Source of the DNA: Melastoma dodecandrum
Lineage: Eukaryota > Streptophyta > Magnoliopsida > Myrtales > Melastomataceae
Reading direction: 5' to 3'
Assembly (NCBI GenBank): GCA_029817715.1
Contig: JARUPY010000394.1
Location: forward strand, 868,001-932,000
DNA length: 64,000 bases
A program made the translations under genes and the position numbers. Shown here piece after piece: positions 10,411 through 23,061 of the stretch. Under the pieces are notes generated by a model, which worked only from the letters and a program-made list of their open reading frames with translations, had not been told where the DNA came from and searched no databases. How positions within the stretch are numbered: the first letter of the stretch is position 1; each line of letters starts with the position of its first letter.

Positions 10411-12416
10411 TGTTGGATCGTTCAGGAACACTAAGAGGGGGGGTGAATTAGTGTTTATAACTTTTTCGCCCTTTCTCAGTGTAAGCGGAAGCATACTGTA
10501 CCTCAGCAGAGCGTTTCTCATAATGAGATCTGCTTCGCTGTAACCGTTACGATTTTGTCGAGTAGGTTTTCATACGAGTATTGCGAGATCGTAGTAATTT
10601 ATAGTGGTTCGGTCTTAATCGACCTACGTCCACTTTCCACCAACGAGGTGATTCCACTATATAATATAATGGGTGCAAAGAGCCCTTGCACAAGGCGTTT
10701 GGTTTCTCACAAAGTGAGATTTAGAATCCTTTACAGCAGATGATCATTTCTGGGCAACGATCAGCTCCTCACACAGTGGACATCTTCTCGTTTCTAGTAG
10801 AATGATACTTATACTCAGCAGTTGGTAGCTCAATGGATTCCACACAGAACGTTGTTACTCAGACGTAAGCCTGTCTATCAAAGCACACAGACAACATTAT
10901 GTTAGAGTATAAATCCTCAGATAATAATCCTTACAGTGACAGAAAGACTTCTCAATGAGCAGCTCGTTTCTGATTCACAGTAGAGGATTACTTCAGCACT
11001 TTGTCCTTCAGTAGAGGATTTCCACACAGATCTTGTCTCCCGTTAAGATGAGCCTGTAATTACTTAAGAGACAACCACGAAGTTGATCACATAGATCACC
11101 ACAAAGACCACGAAGAGAAGAACCACCAAGACCACAAAGATAACCACAAAGACCACTAAGATAAGGTATCGGTCCTACACTCAGTTAGGACGTGCACGGT
11201 TACCACAGCCGTGACTCACTGCACTGCACACCCAGTGCATAGGTTGGAACTTTCTAGTCCGACGGCTTCCAAGCAACCTGCTCTACTGTCCGTCAGCAGG
11301 AGTTCGAGACTTTTGCACAGAACCCTTGCGCTCGGGAGGACCTCTTTCCACTCCGGCGGCGTTCCCAACTCCTGCTCAACCCTGCAAGCACGAGACTTCT
11401 GGCTCGTACCCGCAAATGCATGTCTAATTGCTCAAACTCCGTAGGTTTAAGACTTCCCTGCGAAGAGACACGACAAGAACGGCTTCTTGCCGATGGGTGA
11501 GCAACCGATTACTGAATTCAGAACAGGTATTCACTTAGCTTCCCTCAGACGATTCGCCAGCCGCTCGTGGAACGCACCGAGGACACCTAGTCCCTCTCAC
11601 GACGATCAAAGGGTCTGACCTCAGCCCCTTGACATTCTCACACGCAGCTTGCAAGAGAAAGAACCAGGAGACACTTAGCAGCTTCCGCTCTCCGTCGATG
11701 CACAGAGCTCACTTAGACCACTCAGACGCACAAAGGCAATGAGATATGTCGTCCCTAGTCTGATTGTAATGGAGAAAGAGGCACAGAGGCCGTCTAGACA
11801 ATCTTCGAGATTTGTTGCCAATACTGTCAGCCAGGACTCAGCAACGGTCTGCTCAACGGTTCGCTGTACCACAGAAGGAAAGTCCCCAACGGTAACTATC
11901 CTCAAATAAACTATTGTTATCCAAAACAAATTAATTGTTTCCAAGTCTTATAAACAAATCATCCTAAAGATGTTCTCCTCTGATCGATAATTGAGATAAG
12001 ATCATAAACAAACTTATCTGATTTATGCTTTTATTTACAGCGTATGACTGCTGCAGAACAAAATATTTTGTTTCCAAGTATAAGCTTGGTAACCCAATCT
12101 CTCAATAGTTAGTTTCCTAAATGTATAAAATGAGATCAGACAACCATATTAATTGAATTTGGACACTCAGACGAATAATCTGAGATAACCCAAAATAAAA
12201 CGTGGGAATTGAAAATTTGTTTCCATATTTTCAATATGTATACATAATGTCGCAGCAACAACTTACTGTAACGTAGCAACATATAACAGTTACTAGCTAT
12301 GGTTCAGTAACACATTGCTCAAGCTCATCACTAGGGATAAGCACGCAAATTGTGAAACATTACATCTGGCCATCAATAACACGTTGCTTAAGTTCAGCAT
12401 CAAAACCAGGTTAACA
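10411..12416 (-). repeat. 3' LTR of Sirevirus 1
   Basis: The 2006-bp LTR begins TGTTGGATCG and ends GGTTAACA on the + strand. It pairs with 19455-21455. Divergence between the copies is uneven: about 14% by eye at 11235-11428, but none over 11429-11704. It contains the GTGGTTCGG...CTACGTCCAC motif at 10604-10632 and an ACCACAAAGA-type microrepeat at 11097-11160. Confidence 0.92.
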
Positions 12417-12560
12417 TTCTCCCCCTTTTTGATCATGACAAAACATGATCTTTCTTAGGGATCGAGCTTGAGTTCAATAATCTCTCAACTCCCCCTTTGG
12501 AAAAACTCGTTGTCGTTGAAAAACTCCCCATGAACTTATTATTCTCCCCCTTTTTGTCAT
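12417..12560 (-). promoter_or_regulatory. Three polypurine tracts
   Basis: On the minus strand the block next to the 3' LTR has AAAAAGGGGGAGAA directly at the LTR edge (12417-12430), CCAAAGGGGGAG at 12489-12500, and AAAAAGGGGGAGAAT at 12541-12555. The tract at the LTR edge primes plus-strand DNA synthesis. Multiplied copies upstream are a known Sirevirus feature. Confidence 0.8.
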
Positions 12561-12815
12561 ATCCAAAAGAAAAGAGTAAAGCAATGGATAGTTTTATTTC
12601 AGGTGCAGCAAAAACATGCTGGCACTCAAAAGATAAAGCTAAATGCAGCCATCAATTGTTGCAATCCAGTAAGATCGAACTGTTTCAAAACAAGAACAAC
12701 AGCAGAAGAACAAAGCTCATTCCGTAAGAACCAGTGGGCAGAGACATCTAAAGATAGCTCAATCCTCGGCATTATCAAGCAGAGTCTGGATCATCTTTTC
12801 CAGTCGTCCAAGTTT

Positions 12816-14465
12816 CTAAGCAAATGCAAACATCCTCTCAAGAATGGAGCGACGAGTAAAGTTGAGTTCTTCACAGACGAATTTCTGCAACGTGGAGGAG
12901 GAAGAGGGCTCATCTTTGGATGCAGCAACATTCCTCTCACGTTTAGCTTGGCGCTGCTTGCCAGTTTCAACAGTGGCCTTGCCACGGACAGAGGCAGCGA
13001 TTTCTCGCTTGGTTGATTTCTTGATGAAGACACCATCAACATATTGGTAGCCCATACTCGCCACAGAGTTAGCTCCAATAACCTGTGTAGTCCAGGTGTC
13101 CATTTGATTCACGAAAACAATTTGCTCCCCATATAACTGCAGCAATGCAGTAATGACCTGTGCAAACGGAAGTGTCCTGTTCTCATCTTGAACACAAGAA
13201 GCCATATGGCCAAAGATATCACTTCCCAAATTCACAGGAATACCTCGCTTGAGATGAACCATCAAATTCCAATCTCTGAGCATGACAATATCAATACTGC
13301 CAATACGAGGAGCTAAGCAAGACATTACTACCTTACGAAACATCCTGTTGCTAAAGCTCAGCCCAGTGTTCTGCAAATATCCGCTGACAGAAACAACCTC
13401 ACCGTCATTGATGGTCTGATAAGCCTCCAGTTTTCCCTCATTAATCACCCTCAGATTATTGATCGGATCAGAGTAAAAATTACGGCAAACATCAAACACA
13501 GGGAAGACAAAGACTTTATCATCAACTAGCACCTTGATGTACTTAATGAGTGAGTCTTCCTTATGAAAGGTAATGTTGACATAAAATTCCTTGACTTTTA
13601 AGATATAACCAATGCCTTCATACTCACAGAAAGACCACCAGGTCAACTTCTCAAACATCTCAGCAAAGTTCAACTGATGTTGAGTGAACCAATAAAAATC
13701 AACACGCTTGCATGCAGCAATGTTTCGCTTTTCCATGTTACGATTTGGCATTGTTTCATCAGCAAGAATGTAATTCAACTTAGCCAGAGAGACATTCTAA
13801 TCAATCTCAGGGATAAAGACAGAAGAATCTGCACTTTTCACTTTCTTATGACCAGGAGAGCGAGAATGCATACCATCCTTTAGACCAGCGAATGGTCGCT
13901 TCATCCTGGTGCGAGAAGCAATACCCAAAGAAGAGCGAATAGGAGGAGGATTTTGTATAACAGAGCCAACCACCTCCACAGTGTCATCCGCAGCAGGGGC
14001 CTTCTCAGCAGAAGAGTCCTGTTCATCCACGGACTGGGTAGCATCAAGGTCCTCACTTTCCTTGCTCTCATCATCAGAGAGTTCTAGATCCAGAGTGAGG
14101 GAGGTGTCCGCTTTATCAGGAAACTCGGACACGGCCGGTGTAAACTTGGTAACTTCCTCTGGTGCAGCGGTTTCTTCCTCAACAACGACCTCCTCTGGTG
14201 CAGCAACTTCAGATTCGCCAAGAACTGTGGCATCAACAATCGAAGCCACATTTTCCTTAACAGGAACAACAACAGGTGTCTCCTTGGTCTCAGTGACCAC
14301 TAAAGTAGGGGCATGCATAAGCGAAGCTCCCCCTTAGTAACTGGGAGATTCTCCTCAATAGAGAGTTGCTGGACGGAAGCAGTCACAGACTGCGACCGTT
14401 TCTTAGAGGTTCCCTTCCCCTTTGAAGATTTTGCAGATTTGGGTGCCGTGATCAGGTTGAGAAAA
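12816..14465 (-). pseudogene. Envelope-like extra ORF of Sirevirus 1
   Basis: This lies between pol and the 3' LTR, where the SIRE/Maximus branch carries its envelope-like gene. The N-terminal part (14465-13797) is acidic and low in complexity, rich in E, V and A (for example VAAPEEVVVEEETAAPEEV), with a basic cluster KSSKGKGTSKKR at its very start. The C-terminal part (13778-12816) is a 320-residue globular-looking stretch with WFTQHQLNFAEMF, WWSFCEYEGIGYILKVKEF and a basic tail. It recalls the 'putative plant transposon protein' domain. A TAG at 13797-13799 and a frameshift near 14330, in a G run, break it. I see no clear signal peptide or fusion segment, so a true envelope function is unproven. 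Confidence 0.7.
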
Positions 14466-14652
14466 ATAGGGGAAGGAAGGGGGCTGTGATTGAAGAAGAG
14501 ACGAAGGAAGTTAGGGATAACCGTATGGGTAGTTTCTTTTTATAAAATATTTTATAGAAAAAGAAGGAAACAGAAAAGGAAACGGCACAGTAGGAAATTT
14601 TTATTTTCCTACAAAAAATTTCTCAAAATGGTTAGATGACAATATCATCATC

Positions 14653-17600
14653 TCAGAGATTAGGATTATATATCCCTAATTCACTTCGTAAATACTCAAA
14701 CATTTCCTTGTCAAGTAGTTTGGTAAGAATATCAGCAAGTTGTTGCTCAGTATTTACATGCCGAATCTCGACTTTCCCACTTTGTACATTATCACGCAAG
14801 AAGTGATGTCTCAACTCGATATGCTTAGATCTCGAGTGATAGACAAGATTTCGTGATAAATTTATTGCACTAGTGTTATCACACCTTAATGGAATACTAT
14901 TGAAATGAAGATCATAGTTTTCAAGTTGTTGTCGCATCCATAGTAACTGAGCACAGCAACTGGCTGCTGCAACGTATTATGCCTCAGCTGTTGATAAAGC
15001 GACGGATGTCTGCTTCTTAGAGAACCAGGAAATTAACATGTTTCTCAATAATTGACAAGTACTAGAAGTACTTTTTCTATCTATGTGGCAGCCAGCATAG
15101 TCCGCATGTGAATATCCTACGGGATCCAGGAACGATCCCCTAGGATACCATAGACCTAAGCTAACAGTCCCTGCGAGGTATCTAAACATCCTCTTAACTG
15201 TAGTAAGATGTGACTCTTTTGGAGCAGATTGATATCTTGCGCATAAGCATACGCTAAACATGATATCGAGTCTCGAAGTAGTAAGATAGAGTAATGAACA
15301 TATCATGCTTCTGTATAGTTTGGAATCAACTTCCTTTCCACCTTCATCTTTTTTAATTTTGGTATTGCTACCAATCGGAGTTGACAAAGGTTTATCATTC
15401 TCAAGCTCAAATTTCTTGAGTAGCTGTTTGCTGTACTTTTCTTAATGGATAAAAATTCCATCTTCAGTTTGCTTGATTTGGAGTCCAAGGAAGAAAGTAA
15501 GTTCTCCCATGAGACTCATTTCAAATTCTCCTCTCATAAAGTTAGAGAATTCAGTGCATAGTTGTTCATTAGTTGAACCAAATATAATGTCGTCCACATA
15601 TATTTGAGCGACTAAAAGATCAGCATCCTGTTTCTTAAGAAACAAGGTTGTATCGATTTTCCACGCTTATATCCCTTTGCTATATAAGAAAGGAACTAAG
15701 CTTTTCGTACCATACTCTCGGAGCTTGCTTAAGCCCGTACAAAGCTTTAGATAGCTTGTAGACATGATTGCGAAATTTTGGATCGGGGAATCCAGGAGGT
15801 TGTTCAACATAAACTTCCTCTTTTAGATCACCATTAAGGAATGCACTTTTCACATCCATTTGAAATAACTTGAAGTTATTATAGCAAGCATACGCTAGAA
15901 GTAAGCGTATTGCTTCAAGACGCGCCACGGGAGCGAACGTTTTATCATAATCGATACCCTATTCTTGAGAGTAACCTTTTGCTACAAGTCTGGCTTTGTT
16001 TATTACAACATTTCCAGACTCATCAAGTTTATTTCGATAAAGCCATTTTGTTCCTATAATGGAACGATCATTAGCTCTAGGTACTAAGCTCCAAACTTTA
16101 TTTCTCTCAAATTGGTTCAATTCCTCTTGCATTACGAGAATCCAGTTTGGATCATCAAGCGCATCATCAATGCCATGAGGTTCCTTTTGAGAAATAAAAG
16201 CGGAGTGTTCACGGTACATACTTGTTATATGTCGGGTTCGCACTCCTGTGTGTAATGATCCTATGACTTGGTCAATAGGATGACTTTTCTTATATAAAGA
16301 AGGAACACGATCCTCTATTTGTATATCCTGGAAACCACCAGAAACATTTTCAGTGTGTGCAGCAGGCACTTGCTGTACATCTGCTGCAGTATTTCCGTTC
16401 GGATTATTGTCAGCAATCGTTTGTTGTGATGTTTCATTTGATACTGTTGCTGAGGATTGTGCTGCTGCTTCCACAGAATCTTCCTCCTATGTCGGAGAAT
16501 CATCAACTTTAACTTTGATGGACTCTTCAACAGTTAGAGTTCTTTTATTAAAGATTTTATATGCTTTGCTCATGAGGGAGTATCCTAAGAATATGCCTTC
16601 ATCAGATCGAGCGTCAAACTTTCTGACACCATCTTTAATGGGTCTCAAGATATAACACTTACTTCCAAATGGATGGAAGTATGAAATATTAGGCTTTCTG
16701 CCTTCATATAACTCATAGGGCTTTTTCCCTAAGGAGTACCTTAAGTGAACTCGATTTGAGATATAGCATGCTGTGCTTACAGCCTCAGCCCAAAGATTTT
16801 TAGCAACCTCACTTTCCAGCAACATGGTTCTCGCCATGTCCTATAAGGTTCTATTCTTTTGCTCTACAACTCCGTTTTGCTGTGGAGTGTATGGAGTAGA
16901 GAAATTATGGTTAATACCATATTCTTCATTAAATAAAGTAAAGTCATGGTTCTCAAATTCGGTAGCATGATCCGTTCTTATGCTTCGTAGAGAAACACCT
17001 TTCTCATTTTGAAGTTGTTTGACTAAAGTTTCAAAGGTTGCAAACGTATCACTTTTGTGAGCTAAAAATTTAACCCAAGTGAACCTGGAAAAGACATCTA
17101 CCACAACTAATCCATAACGTTTAGCTCCTAGACTTTGAGTCCTTGTTGGACCAAATAAGTCCATATGAAGTAATTCAAGCGGTGCTTTGCTTGAAACCAT
17201 ATTTTTGCTCTTAAAGGATACCTTTATTTGTTTGCCAATTGAGCAAGCTTTGCAAAACTTGTCATTGTCAAACTTGATTTTGGGCAATCCCTTAATAACA
17301 TCTTTTCTGGCAAGTTTGGACAGCAAGTCACAGTTGCATGTCCCAACCTTCTATGCCATAAAGTAGCCTCGTCCTTAACAGACAAGAGACAATTTCTCCA
17401 GCGGAGACATTCTTAAAAGGCAGGATATAGATGTTTTTTTTGCGTTCACCAATGAAGCAAGTAACAAACCTGTGAAACGTTACACGTCCTTTCATCGAAA
17501 GAAACATGATAACCTTTATCGCACAATTGACTGATACTAATCAAATTATGTTGGAGGCCTTTAACATAAAGAACTCCTTCAATGGTTAGGGAGTTAGGAC

Positions 17601-17790
17601 AGCAAAAAGTTCCCGTTCCTTTAACCATCCCGTTTCCATTATCACCAAATGTGACAGCACCACCATCCTAGAAAACCAGTGTGGAGAATAAGGAGACATC
17701 TCCTAACATGTGCCTCGAGCAGCCACTATCTAAGTACCATATATGTTCCTTAGCGATGGACTTGAAGCATCCCTAAAATAGAAAAAGAAC
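14653..17790 (-). pseudogene. pol of Sirevirus 1 (protease, integrase, RT, RNase H)
   Basis: Protease: WYLDSGCSRHM near 17735-17700. Integrase: WHRRLGH zinc-binding start near 17370, C-K-A-C-S at about 17250, LHMDLFGPTRTQ, then RTDHATEFENHD (A replaces the usual G beside the catalytic Asp) and TPYTPQQNGVVEQKNRT at 16890-16845. Reverse transcriptase: [19 protein letters not shown] and [17 protein letters not shown] at 15870-15700, and [13 protein letters not shown] at 15600. RNase H: the ADYAG region, KSTSSTCQLL, then RCDNTSAINLSRN and HIELRHHFLRDNV. At least six in-frame stops and some frameshifts lie along it, one of them after KNRTL at 16841. Together with gag it would have been one polyprotein. 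Confidence 0.93.
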
Positions 17791-19312
17791 TTAAGTAAGT
17801 CGTTGCTTCCATTTAACAATAGAACCATCAACTTTAGAAGTAATGCCAAGCATATCATTTCGCCTCACGTGGCAATTTTTGATAAAATGATCCGGCTTTC
17901 TACAATAATAGCAAAGCCTAGGTAGCCTTTGAATAATATAATGAGAATCGCCATTCCTAATATGAGGAGGAATATATTTCCCATGATGTGAATGTTTCTC
18001 ATTTTTTGAATCATGCATCTCATGTACGCATGAATCAGTTTTGTTGTGCATAACACTGAGTTGCTGTTGCAGTTCCTCAATCTTTGATTTAGATTGAGAA
18101 AGTTGCTTTACCGCTTTCTTAGCCTTTGCTGATAACTCTTCCTTAAGAGAAGCGTTCTCAGCACTCAAGAATTTATTCTCCTTCTTGAGAGCCTTATTGT
18201 TTGCAGTCAATGACTCAAGTTTGTCATAGAGTTATGATAAAAGGTTCTCAATATCTTCAGTAGATAGATCAGAAGTAGAGAAAACATTTACCTTCTCAGT
18301 TTCAGCATCAGCTTGCGCCATATAGCAGATGTTTGCTGTTTCATCGTTCTGATCTAATTCCTCATCACTATCACTCCAAGATGCCATCATGACATTTTTC
18401 TTATATTTTGAAGGTTTTCCCTTCTCATTTAAAAGTGGGCAATCTGGTCGCATATGACCAGGTTTGTTGCACTCATAGCACAGGCCACCTTTACTTTGGT
18501 GTGATTTTGCATTCTTCTTTTTAACATCTCGTTTTCCCTTGACACGTTTTTTGCAAAGATACTTCTTAAATTTCCTTGCCATGAAGGAGATTTCATCCTC
18601 TGAATCGGATGAGGATTCATCCTCAGATTCATCAGAGGATTCAACTCTTCCTTTAAATGCAACAACTTTGGTCTTCTCATCTTCAGCAACTTTGTTCTCA
18701 TTTTCGTAAGCAACGAGAGAACCAAGCAACTGTTGAAGACTTAAGCTCGTCAAATCTTTAGCTTCTTCAATTGCCGTCTTCTTGGCTTCCCAAGTTTTAG
18801 GCAATGAGCAAAGTATTTTTCTGACTAGCTCAGAATTGGAAATGGTTTTACCAAGGGATTCCATGGTAGTAGTGATTTCAGTGAGTCTATCAAACATTTG
18901 ATTTATTGACTCATCCTTTTTCATCTTGAATGCTTCGTATTGAGTTACTAATGCATTCACTTTGGATTCCTTGACTTGTGCTGTTCCACCATAGATCAAA
19001 GCAAGTCTATCCAACATTTCTTTTGCCGTCTTACAAGTAGAGACGCGATTGAACTCATTTCCAGCAAGTGCGCACACTAAGCAGTGCCTTGCTTTAGTGT
19101 TCAGCGAGATGATTCTCTTCCTTTCAAATTCATGCCGAGAGTCGCTGGGATTAGATGGAGGAATTACGAGATCTCCTTCCATTATAATCTGCCAGCAATC
19201 GGCTTCGTTTGCTCCAATGAACAACTCCAGTCTCATTTCCAATATGAGAAGTGTTGTCTAGCAAAGAGCGGTGGACATTCGGTCGAATGACTTCAGTCAA
19301 GAGCATCGACAT
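17791..19312 (-). pseudogene. gag of Sirevirus 1
   Basis: The likely start is the ATG at 19312 (MSMLLTEVIRPNVHRSLL). A one-base loss near 19247 shifts the frame before the 'SYWK-MRLELF' motif, after which 1.0 kb is open to 18232. Visible parts are the capsid core (VSTCKTAKEMLDRL, LVTQYEAFKMKKDESI, LCSLPKTWEAKKTAIEEA), an acidic Ser-rich stretch, a basic stretch and the zinc knuckle CYECNKPGHMRPDC. A TAA at 18232-18234 interrupts, then a coiled-coil-like Lys/Glu/Leu-rich stretch and a second knuckle CYYCRKPDHFIKNC (about 17920-17880) follow in the same frame. Two knuckles and a coiled-coil fit the Sirevirus gag. Confidence 0.9.
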
Positions 19313-19440
19313 TCTGCTCAGTACTCAGCAGCACCTTACTGTGCTTAATGTAAAACTTTCAGCAACAAATTATTTTGATCCTTAGGTTCAGCAACAAAGT
19401 TTTGTACTAGCAATCACACAGAAAGCTTTCCAGCAAACCT

Positions 19441-19452
19441 GCTCTGATACCA
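19441..19452 (-). promoter_or_regulatory. Primer-binding site of Sirevirus 1
   Basis: GCTCTGATACCA on the + strand is the exact reverse complement of TGGTATCAGAGC, the 3' end match to plant initiator tRNA-Met. It lies two bases from the 5' LTR. Confidence 0.9.
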
Positions 19453-19454
19453 AT

Positions 19455-21455
19455 TGTTGGATCGTTCAGGAAGACTAAGATGGTGAATTTGTGTTTATAA
19501 CATTTTCGCCTTTTTCAGTGTAAGCGGAAGCGTTGTACGTCTGTAGAGCGTTTCTCAGAATGAGATCTGCTTCGCTATAACCGTTACGATTTTGTTGAGT
19601 TAGTTTTCGTACGAGTGTTGCGAGATCGTAGTAATTTATAGTGGTTCGGTCTTAATCGACCTACGTCCACTTTCCACCAACAAGGTGATTCCACTATATA
19701 ATATAAATGGTGCAAAGAGCTCTTGCACTCGACATTTGGTTTCTCACAAAGTGAGATTTAGAATCCTTTACAGCAGATGATCACTTTTGGGCAACGATCA
19801 ACTCTTCACACAGTGGACGTTTTCTCGTTTCCAGTAGAATGATACTTATACTAAGCAGTTGGTAGCTAAATGGATTCCACAGAGAACGTTGTCACTCAGA
19901 CGCAAGCCTGTCTATCAAAACACACAGACAACGTTATGTTAGAGTATAAATCCTCAGACAATATTTCTTACATTGATAGAAAGGCTTCTCAATGAGCGGC
20001 TCGTTTCTGATTCACAGTAGAGGATTGCTTCAGCACTTTGTCGTTCAGTAGAGGATTTCCACACAGATCTTGTCTCTCCTTAAGATGAGCCTGTAATTGC
20101 TTAAGAGGCAACCGCGAAGTTGATCACACAGATCACCACAAAGACCACGAAGAGAAGAACCACCAAGACCATAAAGATAACCACAAAGTCCACTAAGATA
20201 AGGTATCGGTCCTACACTCAGTTCGGACGTGCACGGTTACCACAGCCGTGACTCACTGCACTGCACACCCAGTGCCTAGGGTGGAATTTTCTACTCCGGC
20301 GGCTTCCACGCAACTTGTTCTACTATTCGTCAGCAGAAGTTCGAGACTTCTGCACGGCACCCCTGTGTTCGGGAGGACCTCTTTCCACTCCGGGGGCGTC
20401 CCCAATTCCTGCTCTACCCTGCAAGCACGAGACTTCTGGGGCGCACCTGCAAGTGCGTGTCTAACTGCTCAAACTCCGTAGGTTTAAGACTTCCCTGCGA
20501 AGAGACACGACAAGAACGGCTTCTTGCCGATGGGTGAGCAACCGATTACTGAATTCAGAACAGGTATTCACTTAGCTTCCCTCAGACGATTCGCCAGCCG
20601 CTCGTGGAACGCACCGAGGACACCTAGTCCCTCTCACGACGATCAAAGGGTCTGACCTCAGCCCCTTGACATTCTCACACGCAGCTTGCAAGAGAAAGAA
20701 CCAGGAGACACTTAGCAGCTTCCGCTCTCCGTCGATGCACAAAGCTCACTTAGACCACTCAAACGCACAAAGGCAACGAGATATGTCGTCCCTAGTCTGA
20801 TTATAATGGAGAAAGAGGCACAGAGGACGTCCAGGCAATCTTCGAGATTTGTTGCCAAAACTGGCAGCCAGGACTCAGCAACGGTCTGCTCAACGGTTCG
20901 TTGTACCACCGAAGGAAAGTCCCTAACGGTAACTATCCTCAAATAAACTATTGTTATCCGAAACAAATTAGTTGCTTCCAAGTCTTATAAACAAATCATC
21001 CTAAAGATGTTCTCCTCTGATCAATAATTGAGATAAGGTCATAAACAAGCTTATCTGATTTATGATTTTATCCTATTACAACGTAGGACTGCTGCAGAAC
21101 AAAATATTTTGTTTCCAAGTATAAACTTGGAACCTAATCTCTCAATATTTAGTTTTCTAAAAGTATAAAATGAGATCAGACAACCATATTAATTGAATTT
21201 GGACACTCAGACAAATAATCTGAGATAACCAAAAATAAAACGTGGGTATTGAAAATTTGTTTCCAGATTTTCAATATGTATACGTAATGTCACAGCAACA
21301 ACTTATTATAACGCAACAACATATAACAGTTACTAGTTGTGGTTCACAACACATTGCTCAAGTTTATCACTAGGGATAAGCACGCAAGTCGTGAAACATT
21401 ACTTGTGACTATCAGTAACACGTTTCTTAAGTTCATCATCAAAATCAGGTTAACA
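19455..21455 (-). repeat. 5' LTR of Sirevirus 1
   Basis: The 2001-bp LTR starts TGTTGGATCG and ends GGTTAACA, then CCAAC. It carries the same internal landmarks as 10411-12416: the GTGGTTCGG...CTACGTCCAC motif at 19640-19670 and the ACCACAAAGA microrepeat near 20125-20200. The block 20466-20741 is identical to 11429-11704. Confidence 0.92.
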
Positions 21456-21460
21456 CCAAC

Positions 21461-22430
21461 ATTGTTTCGATGTGGCTACTCCGAGATGGTTGAAGAGTGG
21501 ATTACCATCAAAACAGCAAAGAACACATTGTACTAATTATAATTCCAATTTACAACAAACTCAAATCAACCTTCATTTATCAATCATCCACTGAACTACA
21601 ATTCAACCAACTATATGTGTCTACAACCTTCTCACAGTTTCAACGACTCTCCCCACTTAAAGGAAATCAATCCTGTAGCTGAACTAGATACAATAACTAG
21701 TTCCGCTGTCTTTACTATAAACTAACCACCGAAGGTTAAAATCCTTCTACACTTGTCGTCATTTTACGCCATAACCCTTGATCGTTTTCCTCAGCCTTCT
21801 TCCTCAACTCACACCTCTCCTCTAACCGCCTCTAACAACTTTGCTCCTTTCTTTTTATATGCAACCGTTAAAAATGAAAAGTATGTCATGCATTCACATA
21901 ACAATTCGAGCTAGGATAGTTAGCGTCGACTACTGTACAATAGTGGTATCAGAGCGGTCTTGGTTTCAAAGCCCCGCACATAAAAGTTCTCAATATATAA
22001 CAAAAGGAGAGCTCACCTAACCTTGATACCAATAATCAGTTTTATTGGGTTTAACCGGGCTATAATACTAATGTAGAAACCTTTTCATTTGATCTAAAAG
22101 TTAAAACTATTATGTGGAGCTTGATTTATATTATATATTTAACATTCACTTTACATTACATAGTTTAACTATCACTTTTATATTATATATCTTAGCGACC
22201 ATTTTCATAACTATCACTTCTCAAGTTCTTTACTTATGTCCGCGAAAGTTGTTCATTTTTACAATTGAGTATGTGAAAGTATTATTATTATTACAATTGA
22301 GTCCTCGAAATTGGGTGGAGTGGATGTGATGACAGGGATGAGTGGGGCAGCCCTTGATATAGGAGAATAACAAGTAACATTGTATTTTTCTTTCTTTTTT
22401 AAATTATATATGAAATTATTGTGTTTCGTG
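21461..22430. other. Spacer upstream of the ABC transporter remnant
   Basis: No protein family is recognisable. The segment is AT-rich and would contain the promoter and 5' untranslated region of the ABCB gene that starts near 22430, but I cannot point to a TATA box or start site with confidence. Confidence 0.4.
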
Positions 22431-23061
22431 GGTAACGGCCGTGGGTGTATTTGGCCGAAGCAGTATCGTTCAGACGAGAACCCTACGGGTGATCTCGAGC
22501 ATGGCGACGCTATGCAGGCTGAGTGGCTTTTAACCATTTATTGTCGTTATGTGTTGGTTGTTATCAGATTTCGGCAAAATTGTATTGTTGTTCTGACTTT
22601 CAGGCAGCGAATGTCAGCTTCTACCGGGTATTTTCCCCGGTGTGTTGACAAGCATTGAAGGCCTTTTTCGACTGCTGGCGTTTTTGAACTTTCTTACCAT
22701 ATTATTAACTTTGCTTGCAGGCAAAGCCTGATCTTCAACTTCGAGTATTCTCATTGTGAGTTGCTTGGAAATAGTGGGTCTTGTCTGTATTAGCTGCACT
22801 TCGTGCTAAAAAGCAGAAGCATCCATAGAGTTGAAAATTTTTCTAGCGCTTCTCGTCCTAAAAGCATCCAAAACATGGCATTTTGATCATTTATATTTTA
22901 CTTCCGTCGTGACTGAATTGTTATAAATTATGCAGCCAAAATACGGAGGGATGATCATAGACATTGTCTCCAGAGAAATAATGACTCCGGAAGAGAAGGT
23001 TGAGGCTTTAAATGACGTCAAGAACATGATACTGAACTTTTTTCTCATAGTCGTGGGTTGG

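Larger units (their letters stand above)
10411..21455 (-). mobile_element. Sirevirus (SIRE/Maximus-type Ty1/copia), full length, inactive
   Basis: An 11,045-bp element on the minus strand is bounded by two 2.0-kb LTRs and flanked by CCAAC at 10406-10410 and 21456-21460. Reading on the minus strand it has 5' LTR, primer site, gag with two zinc knuckles, protease, integrase, reverse transcriptase, RNase H, an extra envelope-like ORF, repeated polypurine tracts and 3' LTR. Long LTRs, the extra ORF after pol and multiplied polypurine tracts are the established marks of Sireviruses. Every coding part carries stops or frameshifts, so it cannot move on its own. Confidence 0.93.

Noticed and set aside
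12497..13016. Plus-strand ORFs near the Sirevirus 3' LTR
   Set aside because: They overlap the polypurine tracts and the minus-strand envelope-like frame and have no similarity to known proteins.
13909..14337. 142-codon plus-strand ORF rich in Ser and Thr
   Set aside because: It is the antisense shadow of the acidic, low-complexity half of the Sirevirus envelope-like ORF.
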